Positions 17,504 through 25,587 of a DNA stretch of 50,455 nt are shown piece after piece. The stretch covers positions 145,245 through 195,699 of the forward strand of contig PAQK01000019.1 in NCBI GenBank assembly GCA_002709665.1, read 5' to 3'. The position numbers were made by a program, and so were the translations under genes. The stretch is from Gemmatimonadota bacterium (GTDB lineage: Bacteria > Latescibacterota > UBA2968 > GCA-2709665). The notes below the pieces were generated by a model that was not told the DNA's origin, ran no database searches, and worked only from the letters and a program-made list of their open reading frames with translations. The first letter of the stretch is position 1. Each line of letters begins with the position of its first letter.

Positions 17504-18202
17504 CTAGGACATTCCCATTTTGGCCTTCAGCTCTGCTAGCTGGTCCGAACCGGCACCCTTGTCATCGATTACGGCATCTATCTCATCGTCCAAACTTTTC
17601 GAAGAATCCGCCATATCACCGTAGGCTTCAGCCAGGGATTCATCCTCCTCCACCCTTTCCTTCATCCGTTCTAGCATCGCCAGCGTGCCGTTGGAATCAA
17701 CCTTCGACAGTTGCTTGTTGATCTTCTTCGTGGCGGCGGCGGTTTTGGCCCTTGCTCTCAGAGTCACAAGATCATTCTCGTAGGTGGCAATTGCTGCTTT
17801 CAACTTGTCGACCTGTGCCTGCAACTGTGCGGCCGTAGTCTCCTGCTGCTTGGCGTCACCTGTCAGGGTAGCGGCACGTTTGGCAGCGTCTTCCTTCCGC
17901 GACAGCGCCTCTCCGGCCAAACGATCGGACTCACCAGAATCCAAATCTCCTCCCTGCGCTTTCTGGAGCACAAGCATGGCCTTCCTCTCGTAATCGCCCG
18001 CGGCCTTCTTATTCTCTGAGGCCTGTTTCCGCAGCCGGATACCCTGTCCTTTGACTTCGGCGAGAGCCGTCATCGCACTGTTGAGGTCTTTCTTCAAGTC
18101 CCTTATCCCCTGCTCTGTCATCTTGATCGGATCTTCAAACTTGTCAATAGTGGCGTGTGCTTCAGCCTTCCCAACTCGGAATACCCTCTGAAAAATTCCC
18201 AT
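17504..18202 (-). CDS. pspA: PspA/IM30 (Vipp1) family membrane-protecting protein
   Basis: 232 residues with the family start MGIFQRVFRVGKAEAHATIDKFEDPIKM and the DLKKDLNSAMTALAEVKGQ helix. Nearly the whole chain is a predicted long coiled coil (residues about 25-190), with an Ala/Lys/Gln-rich centre. The N-terminal amphipathic helix is the membrane-binding part in the family. PspA proteins form rings or rods that bind and stabilise stressed inner membranes. E. coli YjfJ is the closest neighbourhood counterpart, given the flanking YjfI/YbjN-like and DUF4178 genes. No PspF, PspB or PspC gene is present here, so regulation differs from the classical phage-shock operon. It begins 53 bases after the upstream gene's stop. 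Confidence 0.9.
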   Translation of the reverse strand: MGIFQRVFRVGKAEAHATIDKFEDPIKMTEQGIRDLKKDLNSAMTALAEVKGQGIRLRKQASENKKAAGDYERKAMLVLQKAQGGDLDSGESDRLAGEALSRKEDAAKRAATLTGDAKQQETTAAQLQAQVDKLKAAIATYENDLVTLRARAKTAAATKKINKQLSKVDSNGTLAMLERMKERVEEDESLAEAYGDMADSSKSLDDEIDAVIDDKGAGSDQLAELKAKMGMS

Positions 18203-18255
18203 GATCTAGCTCCTCGAAAAAACGATCTACTTGACGTGATATTGCGTAATTCTGT

Positions 18256-18651
18256 CTAATAATCGCTGTAACTCAGCAGCTCTCCTGCGTTTTCTGCAAG
18301 GGCGAGTCCAAGCGCGTTTATCGTACCCTCTATCTCTGCCCTATCCAGTGTGTCAAGCCTCAGAGTATCCCGAAACAGGATCGTTCCAGTCTCCTTATCC
18401 AACGCGAATGCACCGTGAATCAACGTCCTGTTAATCTCCAGCAGACGTTCGTACAGGTCCTTGGGATCAGACGGAATTGGCATAATGGCCTGTTCCAATA
18501 TCAGAATAGGATCTTCGCAATCCACGATCAGGTTGTTTATGCCCCTTTCCTCATCACTGACCACCACCAACTCTTCCTCTACATCCTCGTCCTGGATATC
18601 CAGATCCAGATCCTGAAGATGGGCTTTCACTGCCCCGAGAAACTCAGACAT
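18256..18651 (-). CDS. YjfI (DUF2170)/YbjN-like small acidic protein
   Basis: About 131 residues from ATG 18651, which has AAGGAAG six bases upstream; an ATG at 18669 would place the ribosome site inside the gene. The chain is acidic (DLDLDIQDEDVEEELVVV) and ends with AEIEGTINALGLALAENAGELL. Alternating strands and a long helix, with the middle motif LIHGAFALDKETGTILFRD, recall the chaperone-like YbjN/DUF2170 fold. E. coli yjfI, 133 residues, also lies directly before the pspA paralogue yjfJ, so a YjfI counterpart is the best guess. Possible role: chaperone or partner of PspA. The family assignment is moderate. It is the first gene of its transcript, behind the promoter at 18711-18739. Confidence 0.65.
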   Translation of the reverse strand: MSEFLGAVKAHLQDLDLDIQDEDVEEELVVVSDEERGINNLIVDCEDPILILEQAIMPIPSDPKDLYERLLEINRTLIHGAFALDKETGTILFRDTLRLDTLDRAEIEGTINALGLALAENAGELLSYSDY

Positions 18652-18710
18652 ATGAACTTCCTTTCTCATTGGAGATGCCGCAAACTTGCGTATTCAACTG
18701 TTCGAGATAT

Positions 18711-18739
18711 ATGATACCTGAATGCCCAATTTGTTTCAA
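18711..18739 (-). promoter_or_regulatory. Sigma-70-type promoter for the YjfI-PspA-DUF4178 transcript
   Basis: On the minus strand: -35 TTGAAA (18739-18734), 17-base spacer, -10 TATCAT (18716-18711). Predicted start near 18704, about 50 bases before ATG 18651. No sigma-54 (-24/-12) element of the classical psp type is seen between this promoter and the gene. The rest of the gap to 19131 holds nothing else I can assign. Confidence 0.5.
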
Positions 18740-19131
18740 AAAACGGGAGAATGGCGCCCCGCGATCCTTGCCGCAATACTCACCCAACCTTAAACTTTCA
18801 GCGCCTCCTCGACACAATACCGGACCAGAACAAACTCCTTCACACCTCGGATATTTTTGGCGGGCCAGCGGGCGAATTGTCTTGGCTAACATCGGAAAAA
18901 CTCCCTGGGGCCTCAATTTACGGAAAAACAGCCGTTCCGAATTTGTGAGTGAAGATAATGCAGGAGCAAATTGGACGCAAGGGTGAAAGGTCGAATACGC
19001 AGACAGGAACTGAGGTAATTGACTTTACTCACCCGGTCGATTACTTTCTAAAGCGTTGATTCGAATGCTAAAGCAGGTATGCAAAAACGAGCACATGGAA
19101 TCCTGGCGCGGGGTTTGCCCACTTTCCCCAT

Positions 19132-19554
19132 TTACGGTGAATTCAATTCGCCATTTCCTCCCTCTGTCGCAGATCCTTGAGCAGGCAATTCCGACAATGC
19201 CTGGCGCACCCATGCACCGAATTCCTCAGCCGACGAAGATTTCTCGAAGATGTGTTTCTTCCGGACTCCGAGCTCACCCAGTTCCTCGAGTATTTCTTTC
19301 TGCATTGAATCTGTCACGACCAGAATGGGCAACCGGTTGAACATTTGGCGAACAAACATGATGCATTCTCTTCCACTGATCTCGGGCAAATCGAATCCCA
19401 GAACCACCAGATCGTAGTAATTTGGCGCATCAGAGAGATGTTGTATGAAGCTACGCCCGTCCGTCACGGCATCCACTTCCAGATGGAGATCACCCATTAA
19501 GGAACCTGAAAGCCGCATTAAATCAGGACCATCTTCGGCAAATAGGATTTTCAT
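19132..19554 (-). CDS. Stand-alone receiver domain without the phosphoacceptor aspartate
   Basis: 140 residues with the CheY-like fold pattern: KILFAEDGPDLMR (acidic pair Glu7-Asp8), YYDLVVLGFDLPEISG, PILVVTDS (the conserved Thr) and IFEKSSSAEEF (conserved Lys). Aligning YDLVVLGFDLPE with the usual YDLVLLDxxLPx pattern puts Gly53 where the phosphorylated Asp should be; Asp55 lies two residues later and is unlikely to substitute. No output domain follows, only a short Gly/Glu tail. It is therefore a pseudo-receiver, likely acting through protein contacts rather than phosphorylation. No histidine kinase is nearby. Genes on both sides lie about 480-490 bases away, so it is a single-gene unit. 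Confidence 0.8.
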   Translation of the reverse strand: MKILFAEDGPDLMRLSGSLMGDLHLEVDAVTDGRSFIQHLSDAPNYYDLVVLGFDLPEISGRECIMFVRQMFNRLPILVVTDSMQKEILEELGELGVRKKHIFEKSSSAEEFGAWVRQALSELPAQGSATEGGNGELNSP

Positions 19555-19652
19555 AGCTAGATTCCATTCAAGGGAAGTTCGGTCGTTTCGCTATCGAAAT
19601 ATACCAATTATTCGCTGGGTCAGGCATAATTCAAGAACAGCTACTCCTGTAC

Positions 19653-19707
19653 AAAAAAGAACCCCTCCCCGAGCAAAGTAGCGTCCACTTTACCCAAAAG
19701 AGGGGTT
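19653..19707 (-). terminator. Minus-strand terminator-like structure ahead of the receiver gene
   Basis: Read on the minus strand, AACCCCTC (19707-19700) pairs with GAGGGGTT (19667-19660). An inner five-base stem AAAGT/ACTTT (19691-19687 with 19679-19675) sits inside, and C then T6 (19658-19653) follows the outer stem. It ends about 100 bases before the receiver start at 19554. It would therefore end an RNA that begins further upstream on the minus strand, such as an independent small RNA or an attenuated leader. No protein-coding frame supports a gene ending here. Confidence 0.5.
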
Positions 19708-19790
19708 TGACAAGCGGCACCACGCCTCGACTGACGTAGTCGCCGTACACATCGAGAAAATCTCAGTCTATTGATGGCAGCCGTTTTGGG

Positions 19791-19811
19791 CCAGGTCGGC
19801 CGCCGACCTGG
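19791..19811. repeat. Perfect GC-rich inverted repeat in the recJ upstream gap
   Basis: CCAGGTCGG (19791-19799), loop CCG, CCGACCTGG (19803-19811): nine paired bases and a three-base loop, the same geometry as the palindrome at 7069-7089 but a different sequence. It lies in the 490-base gap between the receiver gene and recJ, in which no other gene is supported, about 85 bases upstream (minus-strand sense) of the hairpin at 19653-19707. It could be part of the same structured RNA. Confidence 0.45.
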
Positions 19812-20044
19812 ATATTCCGCCCTCCGCGATGCCTCCTCAATGCTGCGCTGCGTGTGTGTGTTGTTCGGTGACCTCTGGTCCGATTTCCCCGAGCCTGCAG
19901 CGAACTGAGTCCAGCGATTCAGGAGAAGGCGATTCCCCGCCACATCAACATTATCGGCAAGAACTTGAGCACTCTTTAGTTTTTATTTCAGAAATATTCA
20001 AGGAACCTGTCACACCCCTGCTGCACGATCTCTGTGAGGTATGA

Positions 20045-21715
20045 ATGCAACGGTTTGCGAAATGGTCTGTTCGTCATCCCGGGGAATACCAATCCATTGT
20101 TGAGGTCCTTCTGAGCAACAGATCGCTCACACCTGAGGATATCAGCAATAGCCCGGATGTGCTTCAGGACCCCTGTGGTATGCAGGATATGGGAACCCTA
20201 ACCAGACGAATTCTGGATGCGATAGAAAGAAATGAAAGAATAGTTGTATTCGGGGACTACGACGTGGACGGTGTAACCAGTACAGCCGTTCTCCTGGATT
20301 TCCTGGACAAAGTTGGGGCTGATGTGATGCCGCTTCTACCGGATCGATTTCGCGACGGATACGGAATGAAGCCCGGCGGAGTACAAAGGGCGTTGGACGA
20401 AAAGGCAAGTCTCATCGTTACGGCAGACAACGGGATCGCCTCCTTCGACGCAGTAGACCATGCCAATGCGTCCGGAGTAGACGTTGTCGTAATCGATCAC
20501 CACAGTCCCCAGGAGAAGCTTCCGGAAGCGTTGGCCATTGTCAATCCAAACCGTCTGGATTGCACCTATTCATTCAAGGGTCTCGCTGCCGTTGGTGTTG
20601 CATTCAAAGTCGTACAGGCTCTCGTGGGCGAATGCATCCCGCAACAGGAACGAAGAAGCTACCTTAATTCCCTGCTGGATCTTGTGGCGCTTGGAACTGT
20701 GGCGGATGTCGCACCGATGGTCAGTGAAAACCGAGTCCTCACCAGAAGAGGGTTGCAGGTACTCGCACAGACGGAGCGCCCAGGGCTGCGTGCTCTCAAG
20801 GAAGCCTCTGGAACGAGGGATCAACCGGTGGACACAACCACGATCGGCTTCTTTCTAGGTCCCCGTATCAACAGCGCCGGTAGATTGGCCTCTGCAGACC
20901 TCGCCTTGAACCTCCTTCGAAGCAAATCGGGTCAGGAAGCCGAAATATACGCAGAGGAAATAAACGACCTGAACCAACAGCGACAACAGCTACAGAAGGC
21001 AGGAGTCAGTCAGGCCGAAATGCAGGTTGAGGCGGAAGGCCCTGTGGACACCAAGATAGTCGTTGTCAAGGGTGATGACTGGCACCTGGGGGTCATCGGA
21101 CTTATCTCAGGTAGACTTACCGAGTCTTACCGAAGACCGTCGGTGGTATGTACAGAAATGCGGGATGACGACACGTTCACCGGATCTGCACGATCAGCCG
21201 GGGGATACAACATGGTTGAAGGAATCTTTCGCTGTGCCGATCTGCTGACCGAATACGGTGGCCACGCCGAAGCGGCCGGCTTTACCGGTCCCACTGTTAA
21301 TTTTCCAGCATTCAAGCAACGTCTCGAGGAAGATGCGGACGCCAGATTATCCAACGATGATCTGACGCCTTGCCTCGAGTTGGATGCCCACCTGCTTCCC
21401 CACCACATTTCACTTCAGACCATTGACCAACTCGACACCCTTGCTCCCTTCGGTTCTGGAAACGAGCCCCCGCTCTTTCTGGTACCGAAGTGCCAAATTG
21501 AGCGCATGGGAGCGGTCGGCAAAGGCGCACACCTAAAACTCTCACTGGACGTTGGGGGACAGAAATGCGACGCCATCTGGTGGCGGCAAGGAGAACGGGT
21601 TTACGAGCTCTCGGAAGGCGACACAGTAGACGTGGCCTGCGCCCTGGAGAAGAACACGTGGAACGGTAAGACACGGATCCAGTTGGTCCTTGAAGACCTT
21701 CGTTCTTCAGAATAA
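20045..21715 (+). CDS. recJ: Single-stranded-DNA-specific exonuclease RecJ
   Basis: 556 residues, close to E. coli RecJ (577). DHH-family motifs are in order: FGDYDVDGVTS (residues 69-79), TADNG (126-130), VIDHHSP (149-155), LGTVADVAPM and GPRINSAGRL. The DHHA1 domain follows with YGGHAEAAGF (about residue 405), and then the C-terminal OB-fold region (APFGSGNEPPLFL). RecJ degrades single-stranded DNA 5' to 3' in recombination and mismatch or base-excision repair, using Mn or Mg bound by the Asp and His residues listed. The ATG follows GAGGT by five bases. It stands alone, convergent with the Kelch gene, whose terminator begins at its stop codon. Confidence 0.95.
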   Translation: MQRFAKWSVRHPGEYQSIVEVLLSNRSLTPEDISNSPDVLQDPCGMQDMGTLTRRILDAIERNERIVVFGDYDVDGVTSTAVLLDFLDKVGADVMPLLPDRFRDGYGMKPGGVQRALDEKASLIVTADNGIASFDAVDHANASGVDVVVIDHHSPQEKLPEALAIVNPNRLDCTYSFKGLAAVGVAFKVVQALVGECIPQQERRSYLNSLLDLVALGTVADVAPMVSENRVLTRRGLQVLAQTERPGLRALKEASGTRDQPVDTTTIGFFLGPRINSAGRLASADLALNLLRSKSGQEAEIYAEEINDLNQQRQQLQKAGVSQAEMQVEAEGPVDTKIVVVKGDDWHLGVIGLISGRLTESYRRPSVVCTEMRDDDTFTGSARSAGGYNMVEGIFRCADLLTEYGGHAEAAGFTGPTVNFPAFKQRLEEDADARLSNDDLTPCLELDAHLLPHHISLQTIDQLDTLAPFGSGNEPPLFLVPKCQIERMGAVGKGAHLKLSLDVGGQKCDAIWWRQGERVYELSEGDTVDVACALEKNTWNGKTRIQLVLEDLRSSE

Positions 21716-21743
21716 AAAAACGCCGCCACATTGTGGCCTGCGG
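21714..21743 (-). terminator. Terminator of the Kelch-repeat gene
   Basis: On the minus strand a hairpin CCGCAGGCCACA/TGTGGCGG (within 21743-21721) is followed directly by seven T residues (21720-21714). It lies about 30 bases after the Kelch gene's stop and touches the recJ stop codon, a compact convergent arrangement. The plus strand has no T run here. Confidence 0.75.
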
Positions 21744-21772
21744 TATGCGCTCACCTCGCACTCTGTCCTCCA

Positions 21773-23389
21773 TCACCTCACGGGCAGCCCTTCCAAGGCA
21801 CCTGCAGGAAGATCTATAGATCCAACCGGTACCCAACCGGGCTGCACGCTGTCCCCATCCCGCCACTCCAGATGCACCCACGCACCGTCGGCACTGCGCG
21901 ACCGTACCTGCCATATCGTCCCATCCTTGAGAACGGCAATCCGCTCGCCTTGTGTCGATGGAACCGTAAACAGGTACACGGGTTCCTCGCCGGTTGCCAC
22001 CACGGCCCACAACGGTTGCGTTTCCATTGCAGCCGGTTCCGCCTGAATCGGTGGCTTCGGATTGGGAAGCGTGATCCTGACCATTCTGGTCCAATCCAGG
22101 AGCAAGCCGGACCACCACGCAAGGCCTGCACCAACACCGGCGGCCACCAATAGCCCGAAAGCGGCCAAGCGCCACCAGTTCACTTCCTTCGCCGACACTG
22201 CAGGGGAAGGGGGACGATCTTCGTGTCGGGAGAACATCCTGGATCCGGGAGACAGCGATTCTGCCGACTGCCTCACCTCGACCGTTTCCTGCAGATGTTC
22301 CGAGGTCGTTTTTCGATGCACGTGAAAAATGGTCTGTACATGATAAGCTTCTACGGAGTCCGTTTGTCCGTGCGGCGTTTCCCCGCCCAACGCAAGAATC
22401 GCTCCCTCGAATACACAAACACCGTGCGAACTCCTCGCCAACTCCATCAGGGACTCTTCTGACCAGTTACCGGATATTGGATCATATGCCTCCGTACCAG
22501 CAGTTCGGCCGGCATTTCCCCGACCACCGGTTACGTAAATTCTCCTATTGATCACATCGGTGCCAAAGTGACTTTTTGCGGATGGCATTGGGAAATCCTG
22601 GGTCCAGGTATCGTCCAAAGGAGAATACCGCTCGTTCCTGTCGGTCTTGGACATTCCAAACAGACCAAAAAGTCTCCGTCTTTCACCACCCAGAACACTC
22701 ATCCTGCCGTTCACCGTACCGGCACCCGCTGCGTGTCTGGCCGTGGGCATTTTCCTTCTACTGAACCAGGTGTCGGTAACCGGATGGTATTCCTCATTGA
22801 CACCTGTTATCCAGTTCTTGATCAGCCCTTTCAGCCTTGTCCGTATCCCGCCTACAGCGTAAAGTCTCCCACCCAGAGTGCCAACCACCAGGTGACTCCT
22901 AGACGTGGGTAACTGCGCCTTCCGCGACCACAAGTCCTGCTCAACATCATATTCCTCTACTCGATCCGTCTTGGACCCTTTGCCCTCGAACCCGCCAACA
23001 ACGTAAATCTTCTTGTCTAGCACACCCACACCAAAAGCGTATCGTCTTGGTCCGGGCATATTCGCCTTCCGTGACCAGGCCGACGAAGACGAGGATTCGG
23101 GGTCATACGCCCAAATCTCACCGGAGTCCCAGATTGTGAACACGCTACCTTCTACCGTGACACAAGTCGCTCTGCCAGGGTGCGGCAATTCGGTTCGCAT
23201 GGGTTGCCAGACAGGATCGGCATTCGTACTGACTACGGTCGCCCCTGTATACCGGTATCCGGCAGGTGACTGACGTGTGGTACCCAGTATTGAGAAACCA
23301 TCAGGGACCGATGTCAAATCATCCGGCACACCGTCCAGATTCGTATTCAAATCGGGTACGGATTTGTTTGTATTCCTTCCCTCTTCCAT
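21773..23389 (-). CDS. Kelch-repeat protein with one membrane helix and a C-terminal SH3-like domain
   Basis: 538 residues. Residues about 75-365 hold six Kelch-type blades, each with a Gly-Gly pair and a distal Tyr and Trp, for example DKKIYVVGGFEGKG ... VEEYDVEQDLW, GRLYAVGGI ... EEYHPVTDTW, RRIYVTGGRG ... TEAYDPISGNW. There is no signal peptide. A membrane helix, about residues 408-433 (LAAFGLLVAAGVGAGLAWW), precedes a Pro-rich linker and an SH3b-like domain (AVVATGEEPVYLFTVPS ... IAVLKDGTIWQVRSR ... PGWVPVGSI). This suggests a cytoplasmic propeller with a periplasmic SH3-like end that could bind cell wall, or the reverse. Function is unknown. It is divergent from the creatininase gene and carries its own promoter (23431-23460). 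Confidence 0.82.
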   Translation of the reverse strand: MEEGRNTNKSVPDLNTNLDGVPDDLTSVPDGFSILGTTRQSPAGYRYTGATVVSTNADPVWQPMRTELPHPGRATCVTVEGSVFTIWDSGEIWAYDPESSSSSAWSRKANMPGPRRYAFGVGVLDKKIYVVGGFEGKGSKTDRVEEYDVEQDLWSRKAQLPTSRSHLVVGTLGGRLYAVGGIRTRLKGLIKNWITGVNEEYHPVTDTWFSRRKMPTARHAAGAGTVNGRMSVLGGERRRLFGLFGMSKTDRNERYSPLDDTWTQDFPMPSAKSHFGTDVINRRIYVTGGRGNAGRTAGTEAYDPISGNWSEESLMELARSSHGVCVFEGAILALGGETPHGQTDSVEAYHVQTIFHVHRKTTSEHLQETVEVRQSAESLSPGSRMFSRHEDRPPSPAVSAKEVNWWRLAAFGLLVAAGVGAGLAWWSGLLLDWTRMVRITLPNPKPPIQAEPAAMETQPLWAVVATGEEPVYLFTVPSTQGERIAVLKDGTIWQVRSRSADGAWVHLEWRDGDSVQPGWVPVGSIDLPAGALEGLPVR

Positions 23390-23430
23390 CTAGCTTAGCC
23401 CCAAATGGCCTATGGTCGATCAGAAAGCCT

Positions 23431-23460
23431 AATGTATCCAACAAACTCAGGTGTTGTCAA
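23431..23460 (-). promoter_or_regulatory. Sigma-70-type promoter for the Kelch-repeat gene
   Basis: On the minus strand: consensus -35 TTGACA (23460-23455), 18-base spacer and -10 TACATT (23436-23431), with a leader of about 35 bases before the start at 23389. A second TTGACA at 23516-23521 on the plus strand, followed by TATACT only 12 bases later, faces the creatininase gene; that spacing is too short for a confident promoter. Confidence 0.5.
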
Positions 23461-23604
23461 GCCCCTCGCGAACCTGTCAGGGGAGGCTCAGACGGTAGAG
23501 TTATTCCCTAAAAATTTGACAATCAACACCTCTTATACTTGATTAGTTCTTCACTAGATTTGCCAGCAAGATCGACTTTACCTATTACAAGACAGGAGGA
23601 GTAC

Positions 23605-24375
23605 ATGCCTGGCCGGCCGTATGTCCTGGCGGAGACAAATTGGAAAATGGTAAAGGAAACAGACTACGAAGTCGCCCTGTTGCCCTGGGGAGCTACGGAA
23701 GCGCACAACTACCATCTACCTTACGCTACCGATGTGGTGCAATGCGACGGCATAGGGGCGGAAGCCGCTCGAATTGCATGGGAAATGGGAGCTAAGGTTA
23801 TCCTTTTGCCCACTGTTCCCTTTGGTGTCAACACGGGTCAACTGGACATAAAACTGGACATAAATATGAACCCGAGTACCCAGCTTGCAGTTCTGAAAGA
23901 TGTCGCTCAGGCTCTCGAACACCAGGGCATAACGAAGCTCGTGGTAATGAATGGGCACGGCGGAAATGATTTCAAACAAATGATCAGAGAACTGCTTCCC
24001 CAGCTCGAGATGTTTATTTGCACCGTCGACTGGTATCGCTCCGTCGACCTTTCAAACATATTCGATAACCAGGGCGATCACGCAGATGAAATGGAGACGA
24101 GCCTCATGCAACTGTTCAAGCCCGATTGGGTACTTCCGCTATCGGAAGCTGGAGATGGCGCCGAGAACGCCTTCACATTGAATGGCCTGCGGGAAGGGTG
24201 GGTCTGGACACAGCGCGATTGGACAAAGGCTACAAATGACACAGGTGTCGGAGATCCCTCCAAGGCTACACCGGAGAAGGGACAGCAGTGTCTCGATGCA
24301 GTAGCCAACCAGATTGGCTGGTTCCTCGCTGAGCTGGCTTCGACGGACATCGATGCGCTCTATGAGAGAGCTTGA
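23605..24375 (+). CDS. Creatininase family amidohydrolase
   Basis: About 256 residues from ATG 23605, which follows a perfect AGGAGG by four bases; a longer reading from 23539 lacks a ribosome site. The metal-binding motif LPWGATEAHNYHLPYATD (Glu32, His34, His37, Asp43) and MNGHGGN (about residue 118) with HADEMETS (about 155) are the usual creatininase signatures. The family is cytoplasmic and hydrolyses cyclic amides (creatinine, or formamidopyrimidine in ArfB/MftE-type members). The substrate here is unknown. It heads an operon-like run with Nif3-like protein (21-base gap), the broken RidA gene and PdxA, suggesting catabolism of an N-containing compound. Confidence 0.9.
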   Translation: MPGRPYVLAETNWKMVKETDYEVALLPWGATEAHNYHLPYATDVVQCDGIGAEAARIAWEMGAKVILLPTVPFGVNTGQLDIKLDINMNPSTQLAVLKDVAQALEHQGITKLVVMNGHGGNDFKQMIRELLPQLEMFICTVDWYRSVDLSNIFDNQGDHADEMETSLMQLFKPDWVLPLSEAGDGAENAFTLNGLREGWVWTQRDWTKATNDTGVGDPSKATPEKGQQCLDAVANQIGWFLAELASTDIDALYERA

Positions 24376-24396
24376 AACTCGGCTAGGGAGACTCCC

Positions 24397-25179
24397 ATGA
24401 AGGCCATTGAAATCAACCAGCATCTGAATGCGCTCATCCCCGACTTGAATGAGAAAACCGTCGACCGCGTCATCTATGGAAATCCGGAGGTCGAGGTCCA
24501 GGGGATTGCTGTAGCCTGGATGCCCTATCGTGATACGGTATTACGCGCCGGAGAGTTGAGCGCAAATGTAATGGTCACCCACGAACCCACGTTCTACGAC
24601 CACTGGGATCTTGACGGAAAACTCGCCAATGTCACCGAATCCATCGCCAAGCGCGAGCTGATAGAAGATGAGCACATAACCATCATCCGTTGCCACGATG
24701 TGTGGGATGCCCTGCCAGACATCGGCATCCCCTTTGCGTGGGGCGACTTTCTGGAACTCGGACCTCCTGTAGGGGGTGAACGCTTCTATAACGTCTATGA
24801 GGTGCCCACCTGCTCGGCCCGTGAATTCACCCTGCAAATGTCAGAAAAAACCCGACAACTCGGTCAACCAACTCTGGGCTTCTATGGCGATCCGGATCGT
24901 CAAATCCAGCGAGTAGGTCTAGGAACTGGATGCATCAGCAATCCATTCACCTTGTACGAAATGGGGGCAGACTTGGCCATCTCCGTCGACGACGTCGTGC
25001 GCGCATGGGTCGCCGGCGAATGGTGTCACGATACGGGCAATCCCCTCGTCGTGGTCAATCACTGTGTCGCCGAGGAGCCCGGGATGGTCACACTGGCAAA
25101 TTACCTGCAGAAAACGTTCAGCGATCTACCGATCCATCACATTCCCCAGGAATGTACATACCAGTCCATTGGGAATTGA
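24397..25179 (+). CDS. Nif3-like dinuclear metal centre protein
   Basis: 260 residues of the NIF3/NGG1p-interacting-factor-3 family. Metal-site motifs are present: MVTHEPTFYDHWD (the first His) and, near the end, VVVNHCVAEEPGM with the paired His and Glu. The short length means the extra PII-like insert of longer Nif3 proteins is lacking, although GERFYNVYEVP ... FTLQMSEKTRQLG marks the middle region. The family forms ring-shaped hexamers with two metals; some members act as GTP cyclohydrolase-like enzymes, but most are uncharacterised. AGGGAG stands seven bases before the ATG. It follows the creatininase gene by 21 bases and is followed 10 bases later by the RidA pseudogene. Confidence 0.85.
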   Translation: MKAIEINQHLNALIPDLNEKTVDRVIYGNPEVEVQGIAVAWMPYRDTVLRAGELSANVMVTHEPTFYDHWDLDGKLANVTESIAKRELIEDEHITIIRCHDVWDALPDIGIPFAWGDFLELGPPVGGERFYNVYEVPTCSAREFTLQMSEKTRQLGQPTLGFYGDPDRQIQRVGLGTGCISNPFTLYEMGADLAISVDDVVRAWVAGEWCHDTGNPLVVVNHCVAEEPGMVTLANYLQKTFSDLPIHHIPQECTYQSIGN

Positions 25180-25189
25180 GAGGAACTCT

Positions 25190-25560
25190 ATGGCGCCGCA
25201 AAGGACCTTCTCCGGAGCCTCCTGGGAGTCTCATGTTAGCTATTGCCGGGCGATTAAGGTGGGTAACCAGATTCACCTGAGCTGATGTGCGCCCATTTCC
25301 GAAAGCGGCGAAACATTCGCTCCGAACGATGCATATGCGCAGGAGAAGCGATGCTTCGAAATCATCGAGAGCGCACTCTCAAACCTGGATGCGAAGATGT
25401 CGGATGTCGTCACGGACATCAAACGGTGGCAGGAATATGGCCGTGCCCACAACGCTTGCTTTGGCGAACATCCTCCGCAACCACACTGTTGGAAATCAAG
25501 GCACTCGTAAACCCTGATATGCTCATCGAATTAGAATCCGAGGCCATCCTCGATGAATGA
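25190..25560 (+). pseudogene. RidA (YjgF/YER057c/UK114) family pseudogene
   Basis: ATG 25190, with GAGAGGA upstream, starts MAPQRTFSGASWESHVSYCR and AIKVGNQIHLS, typical of RidA-like proteins. The frame then meets TGA at 25283-25285 where a Gly-Thr or similar is expected, and continues in the same frame as CAPISESGETFAPNDAYAQ and SALSNLDAKMSDVV. About six residues usually found between DVV and TDIKRW are missing. After EHPP, near 25475, the frame shifts by one lost base, and TTLLEIKALVNPDMLIELE and SEAILDE continues to TGA 25558-25560. RidA proteins hydrolyse reactive enamine/imine intermediates. Three independent lesions make this a decayed gene. It lies between Nif3-like and PdxA in the same orientation, so it was once part of the operon. 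Confidence 0.85.
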
Positions 25561-25587
25561 AAACTCGCCTTAGAATGGAGCCCGGAC

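Noticed and set aside
19019-19047. TTGACT-17-TACTTT plus-strand promoter
   Set aside because: No plus-strand gene starts within the next kilobase; it would only run antisense to the receiver gene, so chance is likely.
21312-22418. A 368-codon minus-strand open frame across the Kelch and recJ ends
   Set aside because: It overlaps two well-supported genes and has a Cys/Arg-rich, unstructured-looking translation.
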